From contig BMSW01000028.1 in assembly GCA_014649355.1 (NCBI GenBank), forward strand, positions 1 to 56,536: DNA of 56,536 bases. The letters are read 5' to 3'. The notes under the pieces were generated by a model. It ran no database searches. It was given only the letters and a program-made list of their open reading frames with translations, and was not told where the DNA came from. Positions 16,351 through 25,523 of the stretch are shown one piece after another. The stretch comes from Streptomyces althioticus (GTDB lineage Bacteria; Actinomycetota; Actinomycetes; Streptomycetales; Streptomycetaceae). Numbering within the stretch: the first letter of the stretch is position 1; every line of letters starts with the position of its first letter. The translations under genes were made by a program, and so were the position numbers.

Positions 16351-17619
16351 TCAGTCGCCCGTGACGGTCACCTTCTCGTCGTTGTTCAGCTGGTTGACCA
16401 GCTGCTTCACCTTGTCCTTGTTCCACAGCAGGTTGCCGCCGCTGGAGCCGGCGAGCGGCATGTTCATCGAGGTGCCCTCGCCGCCGCTGACGCCCTTCAT
16501 CGACCAGAACATGTCGGCCAGGTCGAACAGGCCCATCTCCTTGTCGACGATCAGGGAGTCCAGCCCGGCGCCCATGGTCGGGTAGAGCCGGAAGGGGTTG
16601 AGGACGGTGCTCGGGGTGGCCACCTGGCCGGCCAGGGCCGAGAGGAACTTCTGCTGGTTCTTCGTACGGTCCAGGTCGGAGCCGGGCAGGGCGTAGCGGG
16701 TGCGGACGAAGGCGAGCGCCTCCTCGCCGTTCAGGGTCTGCTTGCCCTTCTTGAAGTCGGCGCCGGACTTGGTGTCCTTGATGTCCTGCGGGATGTCCAT
16801 CTCCACGCCGCCGACCGCGTCGACGATGTTCGCGAAGCCGCCGAAGCCGATCTCCACGTAGTGGTCGATGTGCAGGCCGGTGTTGAACTCCACCGTGCGC
16901 ACCAGCAGCTCCGGGCCGTCCTCGGCGTACGCGGCGTTCAGCTTCACCTGGCGGCCGGTGCCCTGGTAGACCTTCCCGGACTCGGAGCCCTTGAAGGTGG
17001 GGATCTCCACGTTCGAGTCGCGGGGCAGCGATATGAGGGTCGGGCCGTTGTCGCCGGTGTGCAGGATCATCACCGAGTCCGTGCGCTTGCCCTCGGCGGA
17101 TCCGGTGCGCAGCCGCTTCTTGTCCTCGTCGGACAGCCCCTCACGGCTGTCGGAGCCGACGATGAGGTAGTTGGTGCCCTCGCCCTTCTCGGGCCGCTCG
17201 ATCACCTTCGACAGGTCGACCTCGCGGTTGAGCTTGGAGTCGGCCCAGAAGTACGTGGCGACGGTGGTGACGAACAGCACGGTCACCAGGGTGATCGCCG
17301 TCCACTTGATACGGCGCCGCCAGTCCGGCGCGGGGCGCTGCGGGCCGTGGCCGTCACCGCCGCCGCGTCCGCCGGCGCCGCCGTAGACCTGGCCGGTGTT
17401 GTAGCCGCTGTCGTAGTCGTCGTAGCCGCCGCTTCCGTGGCCGTCGACGTACTGGGGCTGCTGCGGGACCCCGCCGTAGGCGCCCTGCCCGGGAGGGGCC
17501 GGCTGACCCCGCCGGACCTGCCGCATGACACGGGGGCTCTCGGGCTGTGCGCTCGCGCTCCCGCGTCCGTAGCGGCGGCCGCGGTTGTCGTCGGACCATG
17601 CCTCGGGCCAATCATTCAT
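16351..17619 (-). CDS. LCP-family protein 1 (LytR-CpsA-Psr), no cysteines
   Basis: 422-aa type II membrane protein: a glycine/tyrosine/arginine-rich cytoplasmic tail (1-103), one TM helix (about 104-124) and an extracytoplasmic LCP domain with NYLIVGSDSR, SLPRD and ALAFVRTRY. These are the parts that bind the polyprenyl-pyrophosphate glycan and catalytic metal. LCP enzymes transfer secondary wall polymers from lipid carriers to peptidoglycan. It lacks a LytR_C domain and contains no cysteine at all, unlike the five LCP proteins to its right. The ATG at 17619 has no clear ribosome site. Divergent from the thioesterase gene. Confidence 0.9.
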   Translation of the reverse strand: MNDWPEAWSDDNRGRRYGRGSASAQPESPRVMRQVRRGQPAPPGQGAYGGVPQQPQYVDGHGSGGYDDYDSGYNTGQVYGGAGGRGGGDGHGPQRPAPDWRRRIKWTAITLVTVLFVTTVATYFWADSKLNREVDLSKVIERPEKGEGTNYLIVGSDSREGLSDEDKKRLRTGSAEGKRTDSVMILHTGDNGPTLISLPRDSNVEIPTFKGSESGKVYQGTGRQVKLNAAYAEDGPELLVRTVEFNTGLHIDHYVEIGFGGFANIVDAVGGVEMDIPQDIKDTKSGADFKKGKQTLNGEEALAFVRTRYALPGSDLDRTKNQQKFLSALAGQVATPSTVLNPFRLYPTMGAGLDSLIVDKEMGLFDLADMFWSMKGVSGGEGTSMNMPLAGSSGGNLLWNKDKVKQLVNQLNNDEKVTVTGD

Positions 17620-17738
17620 GCCAGACAGTGTGCAGGTCCGCCGGGTCCGCCATACAAGGGTCGTCGGAAAATCAAAGCGCCGCTGTTGCGAAGCTGACAC
17701 AAAACGACCGCCTGTCACCTCGGCATAAGGTGGAGGCC

Positions 17739-18296
17739 ATGACAGACCAGGCTCCTGCCGCGCAGACGGACAGTCCGGAGATCCCGGGCAAGCCCGTCTC
17801 GGCGTCCCGCACCACCCTCAGCCACATCATGACCCACAACGACACCAATCTTCTGGGCACCGTGCACGGTGGGGTGATCATGAAACTGGTCGACGACGCG
17901 GCGGGCGCCGTCGCCGGCCGGCACTCGGGAGGGCCGGCCGTGACGGCCTCCATGGACGAGATGGCGTTCTTCGAGCCGGTCCGCGTGGGTGACCTTGTTC
18001 ACGTCAAGGCCCAGGTCAACTGGACCGGCCGGACCTCGATGGAGGTCGGGGTGCGGGTGCTGGCCGAGCGGTGGAACGAGTCCGCGCCGGCGACGCACGT
18101 CGGCTCCGCCTACCTCGTCTTCGCCGCGGTCGACGCCGACGGCAAGCCGCGGCGGGTGCCGCCGGTCCTCCCCGAGAGCGACCGCGACCGCCGCCGCCAC
18201 CAGGAGGCCCAGATCCGCCGCACCCACCGCCTCTCCCGCCGCCGCGCGATCCTGGAACTCCGCGAGAAGCGCGCGGCGGAGGGCTTCGACGACTGA
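17739..18296 (+). CDS. Acyl-CoA thioesterase (hotdog fold)
   Basis: 185-aa member of the YciA/BACH-like acyl-CoA thioesterases, which hydrolyse medium- to long-chain acyl-CoA in the cytoplasm. The catalytic region is NDTNLLGTVHGGVIMKLVDDAAG, read here as NDTNLLGTVHGG then VIMKLVDDAAG, followed by the second-strand motif FFEPVRVGDLVHVKAQV. A charged C-terminal tail rich in arginine (RRRHQEAQIRRTHRLSRRR) follows. The ATG at 17739 has GGAGG in front. It is divergent from LCP 1 and followed by a kilobase without genes. Confidence 0.88.
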   Translation: MTDQAPAAQTDSPEIPGKPVSASRTTLSHIMTHNDTNLLGTVHGGVIMKLVDDAAGAVAGRHSGGPAVTASMDEMAFFEPVRVGDLVHVKAQVNWTGRTSMEVGVRVLAERWNESAPATHVGSAYLVFAAVDADGKPRRVPPVLPESDRDRRRHQEAQIRRTHRLSRRRAILELREKRAAEGFDD

Positions 18297-18860
18297 CGCC
18301 GTGGCCCACCAGGGCCGCCCCCTGGCGGACGCCCTCGCCGCTCTGACCGGAGCGCCCACGGCTCGCCCGCCGGGCGCGCAGGGACCATGACGGCGTCCCG
18401 ACCCACGAGAGGCCGGCCGACGGTCAGCCGTGCGGCGTCCATCCGACGGCCGGGGCGGGACGGCGAGTCACGCTCGGAGTGCGCGGCTCGGGTCCGGTCC
18501 GTGCGGGCCGGACCTTGTGACCGGCCAGGCCCGGCCGGGCAGGGATCCGCGCGTGGTGTGCGCGGCTTCGACCCGGTCCGTCCTGGACGGACTGTGCGAC
18601 CCGCCCGGCCGGGACCCGTAACCCTCGGGTCCCGGCCCGCGGCGGACGCCGAGTGCCGGCCTCTGTGCGCTGCCCCTCCCGGGGACGGTCGACGATTGCA
18701 CGGCTGCCCGCGCGCTGCCGTGAGAGCTCGGAGCTTGAGGGCCCGGAGGTGAGGCGGGCGCCCGCGGGGACGCGCGTCCGTCGCCCTCCGGCCGTCCGGC
18801 TGCCCGAGGCAGGCACTCGGCCCCCGCCCGCGTCCCCGGACTGCCCGGCGGCAACCGCCC
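18297..18860. other. Non-coding spacer with a degenerate 79-bp duplication
   Basis: No convincing gene. A sequence starting GTGCGCGGCT at about 18479 recurs with many changes from about 18558 (shared CGGTCCGT, GGCCGG, CCGGCCGGG elements), a 79-base period suggesting an old duplication. Open frames here lack ribosome sites and family resemblance. Confidence 0.5.
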
Positions 18861-19170
18861 AGGCTTCGGCAGTGCCAAGGCCGGCACCGCCCGGGAGGCC
18901 GCGCGGTCTGCCTCGGCACCGCCGAGGCCTCGGCAGCGCCAGGGCCCACGCCGCACGGTAGGCCGCGCGGTCCGCCTCGGCACCGCCCAGGCCTCGGCAG
19001 CGCCAGGGCCCACGCCGCCCGGCGGGCCGCGCGGTCTGCCTCGGTATCGCCCAGGCCTCGGCAGCGCCAAGGCCGACACCGGCCCGGCAGGCCGCGCGGT
19101 CTGCCTCGGCACCGCCCAGGACTCGGCAGTGCCAGGGCCCACGCCGCCCGGCGGGCCGCGCGGTCTGCCG
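18861..19170. repeat. 64-bp tandem repeat, about 4.9 copies
   Basis: Units begin AGGC(T/C)TCGGCAG at 18861, 18925, 18989, 19053 and 19118 (periods 64, 64, 64 and 65). Each runs through CGCCAGGGCCCACGCCG, a variable middle, and GGCCGCGCGGTCTGCCTCGG. Copies differ at only a few positions (for example CTCGGTATCG in the third). Open frames cross it on both strands because 64 is not a multiple of three and GC is extreme; no ribosome sites support them. It lies between the thioesterase and LCP 2 stop codons. Confidence 0.9.
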
Positions 19171-19301
19171 GGGACACCAAGGTGCTCCGGGCCGAAGGCC
19201 CGGCCGTCTGCGGCCGGTGGGCCGGGTGGTCCGCCGGGCATGGTGGGGACGCCTCGGGGCCAGGGGCCCGTGGCCGGGAGAGCCCCCCGCCGTCCGCGGG
19301 G

Positions 19302-20777
19302 TCAGCCGCAGTTGACCTCGTCGCCGCGGACCACCCCGAACTCTCCCTGGCCCGGGTCCTGCGGGCGGACCTTGCGGACCTTTTCGAAGTCGGCGCCCGC
19401 GATGACCTTCAGGGTCGGGCCCTGGCCCTTCACCGCGCGCAGTTCGCTGCCGGGGAGGGCCGCCGCGAGGGACTTCGCGGAGCGGTCCCAGCGGGGGTCG
19501 TAGGCGACGACCGTGCGTTCGTGGTCCTGGCGGTCGGCGTTGGCGGGGGCCTTGGTGGTGGCGAAGCCGGTCGCCGCCAGGGCCGCGTCCACGCGCCGGC
19601 CCAGACCGGACGTGCGGGTGCCGTTCTCGACCTGCACCCGGATCTGCTTAGGGTCGACCGGCACCCGCAGCGCCGCGCCGGCCGAGGGCCGCGTGGACAG
19701 CGGCTCGTCGCGGCGCAGCGCCTCGAAGATGTGCTCGGACTTCTCCGCGTCCCACTTCAGCGTCGAGCCGATGCCCTTCACGACGTGCCCCGGCGTCACC
19801 ACGGGCACGGTGGTGAACTCCGACGACGACGGCGAGAAGTTCCGCATCGCCCGCCCCAGGTCGAGCAGCTCACCGGTGCCGAACCCCTCGTCCGCGCGGA
19901 CCGAGCCGAGCACCGCGCGCGTGACGTCCCTGAACCGCATCGGGTTCAGCAGGATCCCGGACGACGTGGCCCGCTCCACCAGCGCCGCCAGGAAGTGCTG
20001 CTGCCGCCGCATCCGGCTGAGGTCGGACCCTCCGTCGACGTACCGGGCGCGGACGTACTGGAGGGCCTCGCCGCCCTTGAGGGTGTGCCGGCCCGGGGCC
20101 AGGTCGAGCCCGCTGTGGCTGTCCTTCAGACGCTGGTCGGTGCAGATCTCCACGCCCCCGACCACGTCGACGGTCTTCATGAAGCTGGCGAAGTCGACCT
20201 CCAGGTAGTGGTCGATCTTCACCCGGGTCATCTTCTCCACCGTCCGCACGGTGAGCTGCGGCCCGCCCTCCGCGTAGGCCGCGTTCAGCTTCAGCGGGTG
20301 ACCCTTGTGCTGCTGCCCGCTGACCCGGTCGGTGTGCGGGGGCGTCAGGGCGTAGGAATCACGGGGGAGGCTGACGACGCTGGCCCGGTCCCGGTCCTCC
20401 GAGATGTGCACGATCATGACCGTGTCGGTGCAGTGACAGGGCGCCCCGCCGAGCCGGTACTTCTCCCGCTCCGCCTTGCCGATGCTGTCCCGCCCGTCCG
20501 TGCCGACCAGCAGGATGTTCATGCCGTGCCCGGCCCGCGGCCGGTTCTTCATGTCGCGGAACGGGTCGACGCGTGCGATGTCGTCGTCGAGCCCGCTGAG
20601 CACCGCGTGCCCGATCCCGGCGGAGGCGAGCACCACGACCGACAGCGTGGTGACCGTGCGCATGACCCACCGCGGCCGGCGGCGCGGGGGCGCCGGCGGG
20701 CGCGTGGCCGGCCGGGACGGCCGCGCCGGGCGCCGGTCGGGGTTTCGGGGCCGGGGGGAGCGCGGCGGCGTGGGCAA
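19302..20777 (-). CDS. LCP-family protein 2 with LytR_C domain
   Basis: 491-aa wall-polymer ligase. It has a proline/arginine-rich cytoplasmic tail (1-38), TM helix (about 40-58), LCP catalytic domain (NILLVGTDGRD, SLPRDSYALT, YVRARYVDGGSD) and a C-terminal LytR_C-type domain (IRVQVENGTRTSGLGRRVDAAL onward, written in part). The TTG start at 20777 is chosen because GGAGG lies eight bases upstream; no ATG serves except MRTVTTL, which would delete the cytoplasmic tail. It has four cysteines: a CHC pair, one in GVEIC and one in the C-terminal VNCG. Divergent from the GT2 gene. Confidence 0.88.
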   Translation of the reverse strand: MPTPPRSPRPRNPDRRPARPSRPATRPPAPPRRRPRWVMRTVTTLSVVVLASAGIGHAVLSGLDDDIARVDPFRDMKNRPRAGHGMNILLVGTDGRDSIGKAEREKYRLGGAPCHCTDTVMIVHISEDRDRASVVSLPRDSYALTPPHTDRVSGQQHKGHPLKLNAAYAEGGPQLTVRTVEKMTRVKIDHYLEVDFASFMKTVDVVGGVEICTDQRLKDSHSGLDLAPGRHTLKGGEALQYVRARYVDGGSDLSRMRRQQHFLAALVERATSSGILLNPMRFRDVTRAVLGSVRADEGFGTGELLDLGRAMRNFSPSSSEFTTVPVVTPGHVVKGIGSTLKWDAEKSEHIFEALRRDEPLSTRPSAGAALRVPVDPKQIRVQVENGTRTSGLGRRVDAALAATGFATTKAPANADRQDHERTVVAYDPRWDRSAKSLAAALPGSELRAVKGQGPTLKVIAGADFEKVRKVRPQDPGQGEFGVVRGDEVNCG

Positions 20778-20906
20778 GGGGGGCACCTCCGGACGACGGC
20801 CGAGCGTGGAATCGTGAGCACCGTAGGCCGATACGATCTGCGGCCCTTCGCACAGCACCCCGGCACGCGCAGACGTGTCCCCCGTTCGCGGTAACGTGAG
20901 GCTCCT

Positions 20907-21947
20907 ATGAACGCCAATCCCGACGTGCGGCCCCCGGCCGTTTCCGTGATCATGCCCGTCCTCAACGAGGAGCGGCATCTGCGCGGCGCGGTCCGCGCGA
21001 TCCTCGCCCAGGAGTACGCCGGCGAGATGGAGGTCGTGATCGCCCTCGGTCCGTCCACGGACCGCACGGACGAGATCGCCGCCGAGCTCGTCGCCGAGGA
21101 CCCGCGGGTGCACACCGTGCCCAACCCGACGGGCCGCACCCCGGCCGCCCTCAACGCGGCGATCAAGGCCTCGCGCCATCCGATCGTGGTCCGCGTCGAC
21201 GGCCACGGGATGCTCTCCCCGAACTACATCGCCACCGCCGTGCGTCTCCTGGAGGAGACCGGCGCGCAGAACGTCGGCGGCATCATGCACGCCGAGGGCG
21301 AGAACGACTGGGAGCGGGCCGTCGCCGCCGCGATGACCTCGAAGATCGGCGTGGGCAACGCCGCCTTCCACACCGGCGGCGAGGCGGGCCCCGCCGAGAC
21401 CGTGTACCTGGGCGTGTTCCGGCGCGAGGCGCTGGAGCGGCAGGGCGGCTACAACGTGGAGTTCATCCGCGCCCAGGACTGGGAGCTGAACTTCCGCATC
21501 CGTGAGGCGGGCGGGCTGATCTGGTTCTCGCCCGAGCTGCGGGTGTCGTACCGCCCCCGCCCGTCCGTGCGGGCGCTCGCCAAGCAGTACAAGGACTACG
21601 GCCGCTGGCGTCACGTGGTGGCCCGCTACCACGCCGGCTCCATCAACCTGCGCTACCTCGCGCCGCCGACCGCGGTGTGCGCGATCACGGCCGGAATCGT
21701 GGTGGGCGCGGCGCTCACCCCGTGGGGCTTCGTCGTCCCCGGCGCCTACCTCGCGGCGATCGTCGCGGGCTCCATACCCGCCGGCAAGGGCCTGTCGCTC
21801 AAGGCGCGGCTGCAGATCCCGGTGGCCCTGGCCACCATGCACATGTCGTGGGGCTGGGGCTTCCTCACCAGCCCGCGCTCCCTGGCGAAGAAGGTCATCG
21901 CCTCCCGCCGTCCCGCCGTCAAGGCGGAGGACGCCACGGCGGCCTGA
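20907..21947 (+). CDS. Family 2 glycosyltransferase
   Basis: 346-aa GT-A fold inverting glycosyltransferase. The N-terminal catalytic domain has VSVIMPVLNEERHLRGAV, a DGH in place of the usual DxD (VRVDGHG), and the acceptor-side QDWELNFRIREAGG. C-terminal hydrophobic stretches (about residues 250-285) suggest membrane association. It probably adds a sugar to a lipid-linked intermediate of a wall or exopolysaccharide. It lies between LCP genes, which would attach the finished polymer. A -10-like TAACGT sits nine bases before the ATG, and GTGAGG may serve as the ribosome site. Confidence 0.9.
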   Translation: MNANPDVRPPAVSVIMPVLNEERHLRGAVRAILAQEYAGEMEVVIALGPSTDRTDEIAAELVAEDPRVHTVPNPTGRTPAALNAAIKASRHPIVVRVDGHGMLSPNYIATAVRLLEETGAQNVGGIMHAEGENDWERAVAAAMTSKIGVGNAAFHTGGEAGPAETVYLGVFRREALERQGGYNVEFIRAQDWELNFRIREAGGLIWFSPELRVSYRPRPSVRALAKQYKDYGRWRHVVARYHAGSINLRYLAPPTAVCAITAGIVVGAALTPWGFVVPGAYLAAIVAGSIPAGKGLSLKARLQIPVALATMHMSWGWGFLTSPRSLAKKVIASRRPAVKAEDATAA

Positions 21948-21974
21948 CGCCCCGTCCGACCCCGACCCGACGTC

Positions 21975-22009
21975 CGAAGGCCCCATCCCGCACCGGGAAG
22001 GGGCCTTCG
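21975..22009. terminator. Terminator hairpin between the GT2 gene and LCP 3
   Basis: CGAAGGCCCC / GGGGCCTTCG plus an inner TCCC/GGGA (one A-A mismatch, 5-base loop) forms a long stem between convergent genes, so it can serve both. Confidence 0.8.
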
Positions 22010-22043
22010 CGGTCACCGGGTGAAGTGTCACCCGGCGGAAGCG

Positions 22044-23618
22044 TCACCAGGTGAAGCCGGGGCTCACATGCATGCAGGCCTTGTCGTCCGCGCCGTTGAG
22101 CGCCTGCGCCGACTCGGGCGTGGTGTCGTCCTCCTCGGGCGCCTCGTACCGCGTGCCCTCGCGCCAGTCCGCGCCCACGACCAGCGTCACGCCGGACACG
22201 TCCGTGGACCGCTTCACCGCGTCCGCCGGGATGCCGAGGACCGCCGCGACACGGTGGGCGTCGCCCTCCAGGTCGGCGCTCGGGTAGCGCACCACGGTCC
22301 GCTCCTCTGTGTACGCGCCCGCGGTGTCGGCGGTGGCGCCGGTGAAGCCCTTCTCCTTCAGCTCCCCGGCGATCGCGGAGGCCCGGCCCTGGGCGGGCGC
22401 GAGGGTGTCGGTGCGGGTGCCGTTGCGGACCTGCACGGCGATGGCCGAGTCGGCCGCGGCCGGGTCGGCGGGCGGCTCCACCACGGGCGGCTTCGGCTTC
22501 GCGTCCCTGCCGTCCAGGGCGATGTCCTCGCGCACCAGCCGGAAGAGTTTCTCGGCGTCCTCCGTGGGCTCCACGCGGGCGCCCACGTACCGGTTGGGCA
22601 TCGTGGTCATGGTGATGCGCTCCGGCTTCACCTTCCGCAGCTCGGTGCTCAGGTCGTACAGCTTCTTCACCGTGTCGAGGCCCGGGTCCACGGTGAGCGC
22701 ACGGGTGGCCTCCTCGGCCAGCCGGCGCAGGCTGTTGGGGCTGCTCAGAGTGGCGTTCTCGCGCAACTGCCGGGCCAGCGAGTTCATGTACATGTGCTGC
22801 GCCTTGGCACGCGCGAGGTCGCTGCCGTCCTCGAAGCCGTACCGGGTGCGCAGCCACTGCAGGGCCTGCTCGCCCTTGACCGGGTGGGTGCCCTTCGGCA
22901 GCTTCAGCCCGGAGCCGTGGCCCTGGCTGTCGCGTGAGTGGATGTTCGCGTCGACGCAGACCGGGACGCCGCCGACCGCGTCCGCCATGGCGACCACGCC
23001 CGCGAAGTCCACCATCACGAAGTGATCGATGTGGATGCCGGTGAGTTCCTGCCAGGTGGCCACCGTGCAGCCCGGACCGCCGTGCCCCAGGCTCTGGTTG
23101 GCCATCACCCGGCCCTCGCTCGCCGGGTACACCGTGCCGTCGTCGGGGTCGGTGCACTTGGGGATGTTCAGCAGGGTGTCGCGCGGCATGCTGATCACGG
23201 ACATGTTGCTGCGGTCCGCGGACAGGTGGACCAGCATCTGCACGTCCGCCAGCGGCGTCGAACCGAACGTCTCGCGGGCGCCGCCGAGTTTCTGGTTCTC
23301 CTCGCTGTCCCGCGCGTCGCTGCCGATCAGCAGGATGTTCAGCGGGGTCTGGCCCGCCGCGTTGGGCGTCGGTTCGGCGACCTTGCCGTCGCCCAGGTTC
23401 AACGGGTCCTTGCGGATGTTGTCGTTGAGCTGGCGGTAGTACAGGTAACCCGCCGCTCCGGCCGCGAGTATGAGCAGCGCCAGCACCGCGGCCGACCACT
23501 TGAGTATGCGCCGGAAGCGCCGCGGACGCGGGGCCGAGCCGTCGGCGGGCGGGGCGTCGTCGGGAGCCGGCGCGAGCTCCTCGTCGCGGGTCGTCTCCCG
23601 CGTGGCGTTCTGTGTCAC
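22044..23618 (-). CDS. LCP-family protein 3 with LytR_C domain
   Basis: 524-aa type II membrane protein: cytoplasmic tail (1-39), TM helix (about 40-59), LCP domain (NILLIGSDARDSEENQ, SMPRDTLLNIP, WLRTRYGFEDGSD) and a LytR_C region from about residue 395 (IAVQVRNGTRTDTLAPAQG). The GTG at 23618 is preceded by AAGGACGGGGCA. Four cysteines: NIPKC, GPGCT, GVPVC and one in the C-terminal ADDKACMHVSPGFTW. The next gene upstream, LCP 4, is its closest paralogue (shared TPNAAGQTPLNILLIGSD and GxCMxV...W ends), so this pair arose by duplication. Confidence 0.9.
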   Translation of the reverse strand: MTQNATRETTRDEELAPAPDDAPPADGSAPRPRRFRRILKWSAAVLALLILAAGAAGYLYYRQLNDNIRKDPLNLGDGKVAEPTPNAAGQTPLNILLIGSDARDSEENQKLGGARETFGSTPLADVQMLVHLSADRSNMSVISMPRDTLLNIPKCTDPDDGTVYPASEGRVMANQSLGHGGPGCTVATWQELTGIHIDHFVMVDFAGVVAMADAVGGVPVCVDANIHSRDSQGHGSGLKLPKGTHPVKGEQALQWLRTRYGFEDGSDLARAKAQHMYMNSLARQLRENATLSSPNSLRRLAEEATRALTVDPGLDTVKKLYDLSTELRKVKPERITMTTMPNRYVGARVEPTEDAEKLFRLVREDIALDGRDAKPKPPVVEPPADPAAADSAIAVQVRNGTRTDTLAPAQGRASAIAGELKEKGFTGATADTAGAYTEERTVVRYPSADLEGDAHRVAAVLGIPADAVKRSTDVSGVTLVVGADWREGTRYEAPEEDDTTPESAQALNGADDKACMHVSPGFTW

Positions 23619-23770
23619 TGCCCCGTCCTTCCCACCCCTGGAAACACCTCGCTCCGGCACGCAGGCCCCGCCCTGCGTCCTGTTAGACGCTTGACAGGCC
23701 CGTCAGTTGCCCCGGGTTTTCCCTCGATTTCCCCAAGGGGTGGTGGGGAGTCCCCGCCCCGCCGCGGGCG

Positions 23771-25441
23771 CTACCAGCGGTACGGCGCGTACACGTCCAT
23801 GCAGGCGCCCTTCTCGTCCGCGCTCAGCGCGTCGGCGTCGTCCGGGAGGTCGCCCGCCTTCGGCGGCTCCGGCGCCCGGTACGTCCCGCCCTCGCGCCAG
23901 TCCGCGCCGACCACCACGGTGACGCCGGAGACGTCGGCCGACCTGCGGACCGAACTCATCGGTATGCCGAGGGACTTGGCGACCCGCTGGGCGTCCCCCT
24001 CGAGGTCGGCGGCCGGATACCGCACGACGGTCCGCTCCTCGGCACCGGCGGCGGAGGTGTCGGGCGCGGCACGGGTGAAGCCCTGCTCGGCCAGCTCCCC
24101 GGCGATCGCGCCCGCCCGGCCGGTGACCGGCCCCTCGGTCGCCGACCGGGTCGCGTTCCGCACCAGCACGCCGATCTCGTCGTCGGGCGCGGACGGGTCC
24201 TTGGTGCGCTCCTCGCGGGACGCCTTCCCGGCCCCGCCTGTGCCGCCCTTCGCGCCCTCGTCGCCCTTGCCGTCGTTGCCGCCCTTGTCGTCGAACGGCA
24301 CATCGTCGCGCAGCAGCGCCCAGACCTGCTCCGCATCGTTCCCGGCGGGCAGGAGGTGGTTGGCGTTCTGCGGGTCCTGGACGGTCGGCAGGGTCGTCAT
24401 CGTGATGCGCTCCGGCGGCACCGTCCTCAGCTGCATTCCCAGGTCGTACAGCTTCTTCACCGACCCGATCTCCTCGGAGACCTGGAGCGACTTGGTGGCC
24501 GCCTCCGCGAGATCGGTGAGCCGCCCGGTGTCGGTGAAGACGTTCTGCCCGCGCAGCGTGCGGATCATCGAGTTCATGTACATCCGCTGCGCCCGGGTGC
24601 GCAGGATGTCGCTGCCCCACGCGTGCCGGGTGCGCAGCCACTGGAGAGCCTGCTCGCCCTCCACCTTGGTCGTGCCGGCCCGCAGCTTCAAACCCGAGCC
24701 GCCGGGCACGCCGGGCAGCGGACGGTCCCACACGTTCTGCCGGACGCAGACCTCGACGCCCCCGACCGCGTCCGCCATCCGCACCACGCCCGCGAAGTCG
24801 ATGGTCATCCAGTGGTCGACGTAGACACCCGTGAGGTTCTCCCAGGTGGCGAGCGTGCAGCCCGGACCACCGCGCGCCAGCGAGGTGTTGATGATGTCGT
24901 TGGTCTCCGGATACGTCGTCCCGGTGTCCGGGTCGGTGCACCGGGGGATGTCGACGCGGGTGTCGCGCGGGATGCTCACCACGGCCGCGCTCTTCCGGTC
25001 GGCGGCCAGGTGGATCAGCATCTGCACGTCGCCGAGCGGCGGGTTGCCGCGGTTGGCCTTGCCGCCGCCGAGCGCGACGTTGGCGTCGGAGGCGCGGCTG
25101 TCGGAGCCGATCAGCAGGATGTTGAGGGGGGTCTGCCCGGCCGCGTTCGGCGCGGACCGCTCCGCCTTGGAGTCGCCGCTGCTGCGCTCGCCCTTCACCA
25201 GGTTGTCGTTGAGATGGTCGTAGTACAGGTAACCGGCGCCCGCCGTGCCGAGTATCAGCACGGCCAGGGTCGTCGCCGACCAGCGCAGGGCGCGCCGTGC
25301 CCGTCCGCCGCGCGGTCTCCCGCCGCCGTCGCCGCCCTCGGCGGCACGCGCTCCCTCGGGACGGTCCTCCTCGGGCGGGCCGGACCGGCGCGGGGCGCCG
25401 TCCTGCCGTGCCCCCTCCTCGTACACGTCACTTCGCGTCAT
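23771..25441 (-). CDS. LCP-family protein 4 with LytR_C domain
   Basis: 556-aa paralogue of LCP 3 with the same layout: tail (1-53), TM (about 54-73), LCP domain (NILLIGSDSRASDANV, SIPRDTRVDIPRC, WLRTRHAWGSD) and LytR_C (EIGVLVRNATRSATEG). A glycine/lysine/aspartate-rich insert (about 405-440) precedes LytR_C. Start ATG at 25441 with GGGAGAG upstream. Four cysteines in the same positions as LCP 3, ending GACMDVYAPYRW. It lies 152 bases upstream of LCP 3, so co-transcription is possible. Wall-glycan ligation is inferred from the family. Confidence 0.9.
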   Translation of the reverse strand: MTRSDVYEEGARQDGAPRRSGPPEEDRPEGARAAEGGDGGGRPRGGRARRALRWSATTLAVLILGTAGAGYLYYDHLNDNLVKGERSSGDSKAERSAPNAAGQTPLNILLIGSDSRASDANVALGGGKANRGNPPLGDVQMLIHLAADRKSAAVVSIPRDTRVDIPRCTDPDTGTTYPETNDIINTSLARGGPGCTLATWENLTGVYVDHWMTIDFAGVVRMADAVGGVEVCVRQNVWDRPLPGVPGGSGLKLRAGTTKVEGEQALQWLRTRHAWGSDILRTRAQRMYMNSMIRTLRGQNVFTDTGRLTDLAEAATKSLQVSEEIGSVKKLYDLGMQLRTVPPERITMTTLPTVQDPQNANHLLPAGNDAEQVWALLRDDVPFDDKGGNDGKGDEGAKGGTGGAGKASREERTKDPSAPDDEIGVLVRNATRSATEGPVTGRAGAIAGELAEQGFTRAAPDTSAAGAEERTVVRYPAADLEGDAQRVAKSLGIPMSSVRRSADVSGVTVVVGADWREGGTYRAPEPPKAGDLPDDADALSADEKGACMDVYAPYRW

Positions 25442-25523
25442 CGTGCGGTGTTCTCTCCCCACCCCTGGACATGGAACGGGCCCGTCTGCGCCCCGTAGGA
25501 CGCGAGACGGGCCCGTCAGGTGC

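Noticed and set aside
18387..18752. Plus-strand open frame in the spacer after the thioesterase
   Set aside because: It is made of degenerate repeats, lacks a ribosome site and has no recognisable domain.
18861..19170. CRISPR-like array
   Set aside because: The copies are contiguous with no unique spacers, the unit is 64 bases, and no cas gene is present.
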